Shown: piece by piece, positions 1 through 6,693 of the stretch
How positions within the stretch are numbered: the first letter of the stretch is position 1
Layout: each line of letters opens with the position of its first letter
Origin: Dialister sp. CAG:486
GTDB taxonomy: Bacteria; Bacillota; Negativicutes; Veillonellales; Dialisteraceae
Direction: 5' to 3'
Assembly (NCBI GenBank): GCA_000434475.1
Contig: FR879474.1
Coordinates: 1 to 10,307 of the forward strand
Length of the DNA stretch: 10,307 nucleotides
The notes under the pieces: generated by a model
What the model saw: only the letters and a program-made list of their open reading frames with translations
Database searches by the model: none
Told to the model about the DNA's origin: nothing
Translations under genes and position numbers: made by a program

Positions 1-26
1 AACCCTGAACCCTGAACCTAATTTAA
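1..26. repeat. end of a heptad array upstream of the ppsA promoter
   Basis: CCCTGAA twice, then CCTAATT, at the left edge. The array continues beyond the window, so the gene before ppsA probably also ends in such repeats. Confidence 0.7.
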
Positions 27-73
27 GTCTATCCTTATTTCATAAAAATATGTCATTCTTGCACATTATGCAT

Positions 74-102
74 TTGACATTTTATTCAAATAGGTATACT
101 AT
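74..102 (+). promoter_or_regulatory. sigma-A-type promoter of ppsA
   Basis: A perfect TTGACA -35 element lies at 74-79. The -10 is either TATACT at 95-100 (15-bp spacer) or the overlapping TACTAT at 97-102 (17-bp spacer). The flanks are AT-rich, in contrast to the GC-rich genes. A palindrome ATTTGA-N8-TCAAAT (72-91) covers the -35 and much of the spacer, and another ATTTGA half-site sits at 113-118, so a repressor could act here. The transcript leader would be about 65 nt. Confidence 0.7.
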
Positions 103-174
103 AAGTGAAGCGATTTGAAATTAAGTGTACATTTCAAGCTAACGATTCTTATCTTCATTGTTTAGGAGGACATG

Positions 175-2565
175 ATGGACGCAAGAGAGAATGCTTATGT
201 ATTGTGGTTTGATGAACTGCACAGAAAAGATGTCAATCTGGTCGGAGGGAAATCTTCTTCTCTGGGTGAACTGACGACCTCGACCGGCGTGCCGGTACCA
301 TACGGCTACGCGACGACAGCTCATGCTTACCGTTATTTCATGGATGTCACCGGGCAGAACAAAAAGATCCACGAACTGCTGCAGGGGCTTTCCGATGTAG
401 AAGACTCTGTCGAACTCCATGAAGTATGCACTAAGATCCGCGAAAGCATCGTTTCCGCTGAAATGCCGGAAGACCTCGCAACTGCGATCGGCGATGCTTA
501 CGAAGAACTCTCCAAGAAAGTCAACGAAGAAAATCCCTATGTAGCCGTTCGTTCCTCTGCTACCGCAGAAGATCTGCCGGACGCTTCCTTCGCAGGCCAG
601 CAGGACACCTACCTGAATGTCACCGGCCGTGACATGGTCATCCGTAAGGTCAAGGAATGCTACGCATCCACCTTCACCGACCGTGCTGTATACTACAGAG
701 CGAAGAAGAACTTCGACCATGAAAACGTCGCTCTCTCCGCTGCCGTACAGATGATGGCTGACTCCAAAGTCGCAGGCGTCATGTTCACCGTAAACATTGC
801 CAACGGCGATGACAAGTCCATCATGATCGAAGGCTCCTGGGGCCTTGGCGAATATGTCGTACAGGGTACTGTCACCCCGGATAACTTCATCATCAACAAG
901 GAAGACCTCACCATCGCTTCCCGCCATATCAATGAAAAAGCCATCGAACTCGTTCGTAAACCGGGCGGCGATGTAGAAGAAAGAAAAGTACCGGAAGACC
1001 TTGCCAAGGCGCAGGCTCTCACCGATGAACAGGTCGTCCAGCTTGCTACCTATGCGAAAGCCATTGAAAAGCACTATGGCTGCTACATGGATATGGAATG
1101 GGCTGTCGACCACCAGAACCGCGTCTGGATCCTCCAGGCTCGTCCGGAAACCGTTTGGTCCAAGAAGAATAAAGAAAAGAAAGCAGGCAATGAAGTGAAA
1201 CTGACCACCGATCATAAAGTACTCGTCAAAGGTCTTCCGGCCAGCCCGGGAATGGCAGCAGGCAAATGCCACGTCATCACCGACCCGAAGGATATCAATG
1301 AATTCCAGGAAGGCGAAGTCCTCGTCACCACGATGACCTCTCCGGACTGGGTACCGGCTATGAAGAAAGCCATCGCGATCGTCACTGATGCTGGCGGCAT
1401 GACCTGCCACGCTTCCATCGTTTCCCGCGAACTCGGCATTCCATGCGTCGTCGGCACCAAGAGCCGCAGCGTAGAAGCGACCAAGGTACTGAAATCCGGC
1501 CAGGATATCACGATCGACGCACAGAACGGCGTCGTTTATGACGGCATCGTCGCTGACCTTGTGAAGAAAGACGAACCGCAGCAGGCACAGGGCGCTGCTC
1601 AGACCGTAGTCGCTGAATACTTCGCACCGACCGGCACCGGCGTCATGATGAACCTGGGCGATCCGGATCTCGCTGATAAATATGCAAGCCTCCCATGCGA
1701 CGGCATCGGCCTCATGCGTGAAGAATTCATCTGGACCACCTTCATCCATGAACATCCGCTCTACCTCATCGAACAGGGTAAACCGGAAAAAGTCATCGAC
1801 ATGCTCGCTGAAGGCATTTCCAAGGTCTGCCGCGCGCTGGCTCCGCGTCCGGTCGTTCTCCGTTTCTCCGACTTCAAGTCCGGCGAATACAGAAACCTCA
1901 AGGGCGGCGACAAGTATGAACCGGTAGAACCGGCTGACCTGCTCGGCTGGAGAGGCGCTTCCCGTTACTACGACCCGACCTACACCGACGCTTTCCGTCT
2001 CGAACTCAAGGCAGTCAAGAAGGTCCGTGAAGAATTCGGTCTGAAGAACCTGAACTGCATGATCCCATTCTGCAGAACCGTCGATGAAGCACGCAAGGTC
2101 ACCTCCATCATGAAGGAAGAAGGTCTGGAAAGAGGTCCGGACTTCAAGCTCTTCCTCATGGCAGAGATCCCGGCCAACATCATTCTGGCAGATAAATTCA
2201 ATGAATTCGTGGATGGCTACTCCATCGGCTCCAACGACCTCACCATGCTGGTACTCGGCTGCGACAGAAACAATGACACCGTTTCCGCCCTCTTCGATGA
2301 AAGAAACCTCGCGATCAAGAGAGCTGTCCGCCACCTGATCGAGACCGCACACAAAGACGGCAAGACTGTCTCCATCTGCGGCCAGGCTCCGTCCGTATAC
2401 CCAGACTTCACTGAATTCCTCGTCAAGAGCGGTATCGACTACGTATCCGTCAACCCGGATATGGTCAAAGCCACCAAGAGAAATGTCGCTCGTATCGAAC
2501 AGAGACTGATGCTCGATGCAGCTACCGGCAGAGGAATCAAAGATACAGAAGACTATACCTGGTGA
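175..2565 (+). CDS. ppsA: phosphoenolpyruvate synthase
   Basis: Makes PEP from pyruvate and ATP (products AMP and phosphate), the entry step of gluconeogenesis from pyruvate or lactate; cytoplasmic. At 796 aa it has the usual PEP synthase length. Visible in order: N-terminal ATP-binding domain with VAVRSSATAEDLPDASFAGQ from residue 123; swivelling phosphohistidine domain with GGMTCHAS, catalytic His412 and the regulatory Thr410; C-terminal pyruvate-binding barrel with GSNDLT near 685 and the proton-donor Cys735 in SICGQAPS. ATG codons occur at 172 and 175. AGGAGG at 164-169 is only 2 nt from the first but 5 nt from the second, so 175 is preferred. Codon choice is strongly biased, which suggests high expression. 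Downstream lie a CcpN-like regulator and the ppsR gene whose product would act on Thr410. PPDK is unlikely, given the length and the TCHA/CGQAPS motifs. Confidence 0.96.
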   Translation: MDARENAYVLWFDELHRKDVNLVGGKSSSLGELTTSTGVPVPYGYATTAHAYRYFMDVTGQNKKIHELLQGLSDVEDSVELHEVCTKIRESIVSAEMPEDLATAIGDAYEELSKKVNEENPYVAVRSSATAEDLPDASFAGQQDTYLNVTGRDMVIRKVKECYASTFTDRAVYYRAKKNFDHENVALSAAVQMMADSKVAGVMFTVNIANGDDKSIMIEGSWGLGEYVVQGTVTPDNFIINKEDLTIASRHINEKAIELVRKPGGDVEERKVPEDLAKAQALTDEQVVQLATYAKAIEKHYGCYMDMEWAVDHQNRVWILQARPETVWSKKNKEKKAGNEVKLTTDHKVLVKGLPASPGMAAGKCHVITDPKDINEFQEGEVLVTTMTSPDWVPAMKKAIAIVTDAGGMTCHASIVSRELGIPCVVGTKSRSVEATKVLKSGQDITIDAQNGVVYDGIVADLVKKDEPQQAQGAAQTVVAEYFAPTGTGVMMNLGDPDLADKYASLPCDGIGLMREEFIWTTFIHEHPLYLIEQGKPEKVIDMLAEGISKVCRALAPRPVVLRFSDFKSGEYRNLKGGDKYEPVEPADLLGWRGASRYYDPTYTDAFRLELKAVKKVREEFGLKNLNCMIPFCRTVDEARKVTSIMKEEGLERGPDFKLFLMAEIPANIILADKFNEFVDGYSIGSNDLTMLVLGCDRNNDTVSALFDERNLAIKRAVRHLIETAHKDGKTVSICGQAPSVYPDFTEFLVKSGIDYVSVNPDMVKATKRNVARIEQRLMLDAATGRGIKDTEDYTW

Positions 2566-2572
2566 TCTCGGG

Positions 2573-2744
2573 CGCTCCAAAGGGAGCCTGCCTGCCCCGT
2601 GAGAACGGGTGCGGTCAAGTGAAGAGAGAGACACGCTGCTCTCCCGGTGGGGACGCATGCGGCCTCAGATCTCCTTGACCGATCCGGCGATAGCTTTGAA
2701 CTGAAAAATTCCGGTGACCGGGGCTGTTTTCGAGCAGTCCCGGT
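2573..2744 (+). promoter_or_regulatory. structured spacer/leader between ppsA and the CBS regulator
   Basis: Several complementary segments are packed into this gap. They are a small hairpin GCTCC-AAAG-GGAGC just after the ppsA stop; CCCGT-GAGA-ACGGG with a GNRA-type loop around 2596-2609; a long-range 8-bp pair CGGTCAAG (2612-2619) with CTTGACCG (2674-2681) that encloses GAGAG/CTCTC (2626-2630 with 2639-2643); and a 10-bp stem 2717-2726 with 2735-2744 (one G-U pair). None is followed by a clean T-tract, so ordinary termination of ppsA is not obvious. It may be a cis-acting RNA leader, an attenuator or a processed 3' end. I do not match it to a known riboswitch class. Confidence 0.4.
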
Positions 2745-2774
2745 TTCCTGTCAATACAAAAAAGGAAGCAAATT

Positions 2775-3407
2775 ATGCAGCTGACCAGCCGCCAAAAAGA
2801 AATTACCCGCATCGTGCGGGAAAATGGGCCGATCACAGGTGAAATGATCGCTGAGCGTCTCCATGTGACCCGAAGCGCCCTGCGGGGAGATCTGGCGGTG
2901 CTTCTCTCGGGAGAAGTGATCGCCGCCAGACGGAGACTGGGCTACTACTACCTGGGAGGAGGAGAGGACCCGGCTGCGGCAGAGATCCGTTCCTGCACCG
3001 CAGAGTCCTGCATGTCCAGACCCGTTCTGGTCAGTGCAGAGTCGAATGCCTACGATGCCGCTGTCCTTCTTTTCACCGAAGACATCGGGACCCTTTTCGT
3101 GGGCAAGCCCGATGACGTCATGGGTGTAGTATCCAGAAAGGATCTGCTGAAGACCGCTATGGGCCGTGAAAATCTGACCAAAGTGCCGATCTCCATGGTC
3201 ATGACCTCCCGGTCGAAGATGATCTTCGCAGAGCCGGACGAAGACATGGTATCCGTTGCCCAAAAGCTCATTGACTATGAGATCGACTGTCTGCCTGTCG
3301 GCATCTTTCAGGATGCCGAGGGCGAGAAGAAATTCAAGCTGATGGGCCGCATTTCCAAGACCAATATCACCCGCCTTTTCCTCGATCTCGGAACGAAGAA
3401 GAGATAA
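2775..3407 (+). CDS. ccpN: HTH plus two-CBS-domain transcriptional regulator, CcpN-like
   Basis: Probable repressor of gluconeogenic genes. In Bacillus, CcpN has this architecture and length (about 210 aa) and sits next to a DUF299 gene. Residues 1-58 form a winged helix-turn-helix (SRQKEITRIV ... ITGEMIAERLHVTRSALRGDL). CBS domain 1 spans about 75-132 (ends GVVSRKDLL) and CBS domain 2 about 138-206 (ends MGRISKTNITRLFLDL). Paired CBS domains normally sense adenine nucleotides or related ligands. The ATG at 2775 follows an AAAGGAAG ribosome binding site with 7-nt spacing. It lies between ppsA and ppsR, so ppsA is the obvious candidate target. The N-terminal helix-turn-helix argues against a plain CBS protein. 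Family call is firm; the exact orthology to ccpN is inferred from architecture and neighbours. Confidence 0.85.
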   Translation: MQLTSRQKEITRIVRENGPITGEMIAERLHVTRSALRGDLAVLLSGEVIAARRRLGYYYLGGGEDPAAAEIRSCTAESCMSRPVLVSAESNAYDAAVLLFTEDIGTLFVGKPDDVMGVVSRKDLLKTAMGRENLTKVPISMVMTSRSKMIFAEPDEDMVSVAQKLIDYEIDCLPVGIFQDAEGEKKFKLMGRISKTNITRLFLDLGTKKR

Positions 3408-3506
3408 ATGAGGTTGTCGGGTTCAGGGTTCGGGGTTCGGGGATTTGTCCTTTTTGCGTAGTACCTCCCTTGGAGAAAGGGCGCACCGTATCGTTCCGTT
3501 TAGCCT

Positions 3507-3846
3507 GCCTTCCCCAATAGGTAATGCTATTAAGTTAAGGAATTTGATAGCGACGTAGCGACTTGCTTCCCTCTTCGGGGGAAGTGCCGAAGGCAATAGG
3601 GGCATGCTAGCGGTATAGCATGCTATGTTGAATAGTCCGATGCTGTCGCTATCCAAACATTTTCATGCAATACCGCTACGTAGCCCCCTCATCTCGCTTC
3701 GCTCGAAATGGCGTCTCACTGGATTTTCGCGTTGCTTCGCTCCTAAAAATCCAGTTCGCTTGCACAAGCCCTTCGGGCAGCTCCCCGATGGGGAGCCAAG
3801 ATCGTTCTGCCGCTTAACTTAATAGCATTACCCCAATGGGGAAGGC
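3507..3846. mobile_element. MITE-like element with ~33-bp terminal inverted repeats
   Basis: The left end (3507-3539) and right end (3813-3846) are inverted copies: both share GCCTTCCCCA and then a 19-bp block GTAATGCTATTAAGTTAAG, differing only by 4 versus 5 bases between. Looser inverted similarity continues outward (GTATC...CCGTT). Inside are nested palindromes: GATAGCGAC (3546-3554) with GTCGCTATC (3645-3653), GCATGCTA (3602-3609) with TAGCATGC (3616-3623), and CTGGATTTT (3719-3727) with AAAATCCAG (3746-3754). No transposase is encoded. Size, ends and lack of coding fit a non-autonomous element or a large structured intergenic repeat. A target-site duplication is not clear. Confidence 0.6.
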
Positions 3847-3870
3847 AACGGATACGCGCGAAGCGCTATC

Positions 3871-3909
3871 AAAACTCCGCGGCGCTTCTATGATTTGATG
3901 CGCCGCACC
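3871..3909 (+). repeat. GC hairpin module, copy 1
   Basis: AAAACT followed by a 7-bp stem GCGGCGC (3879-3885) with GCGCCGC (3900-3906), a 14-nt loop and then ACC. Near-identical modules occur at 7944-7980 (inverted) and 8105-8136. In all three a 7-bp-period array begins right after the ACC side. Confidence 0.75.
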
Positions 3910-3912
3910 ACA

Positions 3913-3965
3913 ACCCTGAACCCGTCAACCTGAACCCTGAACCCTGAACCCCAAATCCTAATCCC
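3913..3965. repeat. heptad array, AACCCTG type
   Basis: Units of CCCTGAA on a 7-bp grid: TGA triplets start at 3917, 3931, 3938 and 3945, and TAA at 3959, all separated by multiples of seven. It ends about 30 bp before the ppsR ribosome binding site. Confidence 0.8.
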
Positions 3966-3995
3966 TTGCTGCTCATCTCATTTCCAATCAATACC

Positions 3996-4014
3996 AAAGG
4001 AGGTCATCCTTTTG
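3996..4014 (+). promoter_or_regulatory. ppsR ribosome binding site inside a small hairpin, TTG start
   Basis: A strong AAAGGAGGT (3996-4004) lies 7 nt before a TTG start at 4012. AAAGGA (3996-4001) can pair with TCCTTT (4007-4012), burying most of the ribosome binding site and the first base of the start codon. This could keep ppsR translation low. The stem is only 6 bp, so the effect is uncertain. Confidence 0.55.
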
Positions 4015-4839
4015 TCCAAAATACCAGAAGTGTACGTGGTTTCCGACTCTCTGGGAGAAACTGCGGAAAGTGTCGCTAAGGCGACCATCAGCCAGTTTGA
4101 TGAAGACATCGACGTTGTGCGCGTGCCCTTCATCCGTCATGCAGAACAGATCCAGAAGGTCATCGAGGAGGCGGCAGAGCATGGCGCTGTTGTCTGCCAT
4201 ACCTTAGTCAGCCCGGAGCTTCGTGCGCATTTCGAGCGCATTGCGGAAGCTAACCATGTGAAGTATGTGGATATCCTTGGGCCGATGATGGACATGGTGC
4301 AGACCATTTCTGAAACGAAGCCCCGTATGAAGCCGGGCATCATCCACAAGCTCGACGAAGAATACTTCAAGAAGGTCGAAGCCATTGAATTCGCCGTGAA
4401 GTATGATGACGGCAAGAATCCGGCCGGCTTCAAGAAGGCAGATGTCGTCCTGATCGGTGTATCCCGTACCTCGAAGACGCCGCTCTCCATGTACATGGCA
4501 CACAAAAAATTCAAGGTGGCCAATCTTCCGCTCGTGCCGGAAGTGCCGCTGCCGGAAGAGATCTTTCAGGTGCCACCCTATCGCATCATCGGGCTCATCA
4601 TCGATCCGTACAAGCTGAATACCATCCGAAGCGAACGCATGAAGGCGCTCGGCTTCTCCGGGACGGCGAACTATACGGACATTGCCCGCATCGAGGATGA
4701 ATTGTCCTACGCGAAGGAGATCATGCGCCAGCTCCACTGCCAGGTACTCGATGTGTCGAATAAGGCCATCGAAGAGACGGCCAGCCGTATCATGTCGATC
4801 GTACAGAGAAATAAGGAGCTGTACGGAGATAAATATTAA
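4012..4839 (+). CDS. ppsR: PEP synthase regulatory protein (DUF299/PSRP kinase-pyrophosphorylase)
   Basis: Bifunctional enzyme of the DUF299 family. It inactivates its PEP synthase (or PPDK) partner by ADP-dependent phosphorylation of a threonine beside the catalytic histidine, and reactivates it by phosphate-dependent removal giving pyrophosphate. At 275 aa it has the usual family length. The N-terminus VYVVSDSLGETAESVAKA and the P-loop GVSRTSKTP (residues 149-157) are diagnostic, and the C-terminal region has the typical YTD...EL..AKEIM...CQVLDVSNKAIEETASRI block. The partner is upstream: PpsA keeps Thr410 next to His412. PPDK is not seen here, so PEP synthase is the likelier substrate. The start is TTG with a good AGGAGG 8 nt upstream; no better ATG is available. 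It is followed at once by a strong terminator. Confidence 0.94.
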   Translation: MSKIPEVYVVSDSLGETAESVAKATISQFDEDIDVVRVPFIRHAEQIQKVIEEAAEHGAVVCHTLVSPELRAHFERIAEANHVKYVDILGPMMDMVQTISETKPRMKPGIIHKLDEEYFKKVEAIEFAVKYDDGKNPAGFKKADVVLIGVSRTSKTPLSMYMAHKKFKVANLPLVPEVPLPEEIFQVPPYRIIGLIIDPYKLNTIRSERMKALGFSGTANYTDIARIEDELSYAKEIMRQLHCQVLDVSNKAIEETASRIMSIVQRNKELYGDKY

Positions 4840-4848
4840 GTGAATGTC

Positions 4849-4884
4849 AAAAGCCCATCCGGCTCGCAGGCCGGATGGGCTTTT
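4849..4884 (+). terminator. intrinsic terminator after ppsR, probably bidirectional
   Basis: A perfect 15-bp stem AAAAGCCCATCCGGC (4849-4863) pairs with GCCGGATGGGCTTTT (4870-4884) around a 6-nt loop TCGCAG, giving A- and T-tracts on both sides. It begins 10 nt after the ppsR stop. The large inverted repeat arm starts at its last T. Confidence 0.95.
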
Positions 4885-4890
4885 GTTGTT

Positions 4891-4925
4891 GGGTTCAGGG
4901 TTCAGGGTTCAGGGTTCAGGGTTAG
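4891..4925. repeat. heptad array GGGTTCA
   Basis: Four GGGTTCA units and a GGGTTAG. TCA (stop TGA on the other strand) starts at 4895, 4902, 4909 and 4916, and TAG at 4923, an exact 7-nt grid. The same run is at 9154-9188 inverted. Confidence 0.9.
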
Positions 4926-4970
4926 CCCGTGGGGCGTGCCGCCCTTTGACTCTGAATGAAAGCTTTGTTC

Positions 4971-5004
4971 AAATTAGGAATTAGGCGTTAGGAGTTAGGA
5001 GTGA
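4971..5004. repeat. heptad array TTAGGAA type
   Basis: TAG triplets start at 4975, 4982, 4989 and 4996, a 7-nt grid, with variable bases between them. The inverted copy in arm B is at 9075-9108. Confidence 0.85.
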
Positions 5005-5365
5005 AGGTGGCGGCTTCGCCGCGAATATATATGGGGGCGATGCCCGATTAAGAATCATTCTCGCCCCTTCCTCTGGAAGGGGCAGACGAGCGAAGCGAGG
5101 CGGGGTTGGCATCCCCGTGTGTGAAAATACCGCTTCACGCAGCCAACCTCCGCCCCTTCGGGGCACCTCCTTCCAAAGGAAGGAGGGAGAAAAGCGGACT
5201 CCTTTGACTGGTAACTAGGGCTCAGAATTCAGGGCTCTCGTGGCGGCTTCGCCGAGATCGATGACGAGGTCGCAACTGTTCCGGCATTCGTGATCTCACA
5301 TGCGACGTTTCTCACAGCTCAGGATGACGAAACGGGGTGATGCCCGAAGGCTGGAGGATAGAAGT

Positions 5366-5456
5366 TAGATGTCTGGCGTCTGATATCTGATGTCTCTCAG
5401 CCTCCTAGTCTAATCCCTAATCCCTAGCCACTAATTCCTAGTCACCAGTCACTCAT
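5366..5456 (-). repeat. heptad array following the pepT stop
   Basis: Read on the - strand from the pepT stop, TAG triplets recur (as CTA on +) at 5410, 5417, 5424, 5431 and 5438, every 7 bp. TGA triplets occur at 5442 and 5449. Further out the units become CTGATGT-like (5370-5396) with the same spacing. The gene's TGA stop (5453-5455) lies within the first unit. Confidence 0.8.
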
Positions 5457-6589
5457 TCTCCCAGATGGCTTTCTTCCTCGATGAGCTTGTACACGAGAAG
5501 TCCGGCATCGTAGAGATCCTGCTCCTTGAGGCTTTCACGGCTGGTGTGGAAGTCGGTCATGCCGACGCCGACAAGGACGGCGGGGAAGCCTTTGGCGCCG
5601 AACCAGTTTGCATCGCTACCGCCGCCGCTCTTTGCGACGGTCATGGCCTTGCCCATGGAGGAAGCGGCTTTTTTGAAGAGTTTCAGTGCGGGGTCGCTCT
5701 CCTTGACGAGGAAGGCGTCATATGATTTCTCTTTGTGGACAGACAGAGAGCCTTCGGGGAATTTCTTCGCTGCGTCTTCGAAGGTATGGACCATCGTATC
5801 GACGAGCGCTTCCAGCTTCTTTGGATCGCGGCTTCTGGCCTCTGCGCGTACGACGCAGGCGTCCGGGACGATGTTCGTCGCAGTGCCGCCGGTGATGATG
5901 CCGATGTTGCAGGTGGTCTCCTCATCGATGCGTCCTGTCGGGCAGTGTGTGATCGCCTCTGCGGCCATGGCGATCGCATTCGTTCCCTTTTCCGGCGCCA
6001 TGCCGGCATGCGCTGCGACGCCTTTCAGGGTGAAGGAAAGCTGGTACTGGGACGGGCCGGCGTTATAGAGAGAGCCGGCAGGGCCGTCGGCATCGAGCAC
6101 GTAGCCGAAGTCAATGCCTTGGATGTATTTTTCTTCGATGTACTTGGAGCCGAAGAGACCGATCTCCTCCTGTACGGTGAAAATGACAGTGATCTTGCCG
6201 TGTGGGATGTACATCTCCTTCATGAGGGCGATGCCTTCCAGGATGGCGGTCACGCCGGCCTTGTCATCGCCGCCCAAGATGGTGTCGCCTTTCGAGGTGA
6301 AGACGCCGCCCTCCAAGATGGGCTCGATGTCCTTGCAGTGTTCGACGCAGTCCATGTGCGCGGTGAGTGCGATGGAGGGAAGACCCGGGGCATTGCCATT
6401 CCAGACGGCGATGAGATTGCCGCAGTTCCCGCCATTGACGGAGCCGTCATTGTCTTCGATGATCTTCGAGGCGCCGAGGCTTTTCAGCTTCTTTTTCAAA
6501 TATTCGCAGACTTCACGCTCGCCTTTGCTCGGTGCGTAGAGGGAGACAAGCTCCGTGAAGGTGCGTTTCATTCGTTCTGTATTGACCAT
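5453..6589 (-). CDS. M20-family zinc peptidase, PepT-like
   Basis: Cytoplasmic di-zinc aminopeptidase of the peptidase T-like branch of family M20, which trims small peptides. At 378 aa it is slightly shorter than classical PepT. Metal and catalytic motifs are complete: TAHMDCV (His78, Asp80), LGGDDKAG (Asp108), QEEIGLFGS (Glu141/Glu142), LDADGP (Asp166 or Asp168) and DFHTSRE (His348). The dimerisation (lid) domain begins near residue 180 and includes GVAAHAGMAPEKGTNAI. The ATG is supported by GAGGT 6 nt upstream. It lies 104 nt downstream of dinB on the same strand; TATAAT (- strand, 6629-6634) in that gap could be its own -10, but no good -35 is visible. The stop codon merges into a heptad array. 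The exact peptide substrate cannot be read from the sequence. Confidence 0.9.
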   Translation of the reverse strand: MVNTERMKRTFTELVSLYAPSKGEREVCEYLKKKLKSLGASKIIEDNDGSVNGGNCGNLIAVWNGNAPGLPSIALTAHMDCVEHCKDIEPILEGGVFTSKGDTILGGDDKAGVTAILEGIALMKEMYIPHGKITVIFTVQEEIGLFGSKYIEEKYIQGIDFGYVLDADGPAGSLYNAGPSQYQLSFTLKGVAAHAGMAPEKGTNAIAMAAEAITHCPTGRIDEETTCNIGIITGGTATNIVPDACVVRAEARSRDPKKLEALVDTMVHTFEDAAKKFPEGSLSVHKEKSYDAFLVKESDPALKLFKKAASSMGKAMTVAKSGGGSDANWFGAKGFPAVLVGVGMTDFHTSRESLKEQDLYDAGLLVYKLIEEESHLGE

Positions 6590-6693
6590 AGTAAGACCTC
6601 TTTTCGTGAAAATGTTTGGGATACTTTCATTATAGCGCAGAAGGGAAGGGAGCAGGGCATCGGTTTTCTGCTCACTTCGCGGGGAAGGAGCGC

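Larger units (their letters stand above)
3408..4011. repeat. 604-bp gene-free, repeat-filled gap
   Basis: No convincing gene. From left to right it holds a GGGTTCA/GGGTTCG heptad run (3419-3442), a MITE-like element with terminal inverted repeats (3507-3846), a GC hairpin module (3871-3909) and a TGA/TAA heptad array (3913-3965). Open frames at 3423-3656 (-) and 3625-3822 (+) run across the inverted repeats, lack ribosome binding sites and resemble no family. ppsR begins only after this insertion-like block, so it may have been separated from the CcpN-like gene by repeat accumulation. Confidence 0.7.
4884..5336 (+). repeat. large composite inverted repeat, arm A
   Basis: Inverted copy of 8742-9195. 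Positions pair ungapped from 4884/9195 to about 5262/8817. By direct reading, 4884-5220 has one difference (5118 T versus 8961 G in opposite orientation). From 5221 onward similarity falls, with one single-base gap, to the shared GATGACGAAACGGG end. Contents: heptads GGGTTCA (4891-4925) and TTAGGAA-type (4971-5004), then a chain of hairpins including GGCGGCTTCGCCGC, CCCCTTCC-TCT-GGAAGGGG, GCCCCTTCGGGGC and CCTCCTTCC-AAA-GGAAGGAGG, and the CATCCTGAGC-type end in reverse. No coding sequence is recognised. Confidence 0.9.
4840..5452. repeat. 613-bp gene-free gap
   Basis: Apart from the ppsR terminator it holds inverted-repeat arm A (4884-5336) and a heptad array up to the pepT stop (5366-5456). 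An open frame for about 61 aa at 4981-5166 (-) is repeated in arm B. It consists of stacked hairpins and is not credible as a gene. Confidence 0.75.

Noticed and set aside
139..2658. 839-aa open frame antisense to ppsA
   Set aside because: It mirrors the strongly biased codons of ppsA (few TTA/CTA/TCA), has no ribosome binding site and resembles no protein family.
2595..2700. TPP or cyclic-di-GMP riboswitch in the leader of the CBS regulator
   Set aside because: Pieces look similar (GATCCGG, GGGACGCA), but the defining core elements, such as CTGAGA for TPP and the GCAAACC/tetraloop-receptor parts for cyclic-di-GMP, are missing.
3423..3822. Two short frames (77 and 65 aa) between the CcpN-like gene and ppsR
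   Set aside because: They run across palindromes and the ends of the MITE-like element, lack ribosome binding sites and have low-complexity composition.
4891..4925. Telomere-like GGGTTCA repeats marking a replicon end
   Set aside because: Runs are short, occur internally in both orientations and belong to a wider degenerate heptad family.
4981..5166. 61-aa frame, present almost identically at 8913-9098
   Set aside because: It is made of hairpin and heptad repeat sequence; the duplication is explained by the inverted DNA repeat, and no ribosome binding site precedes it.
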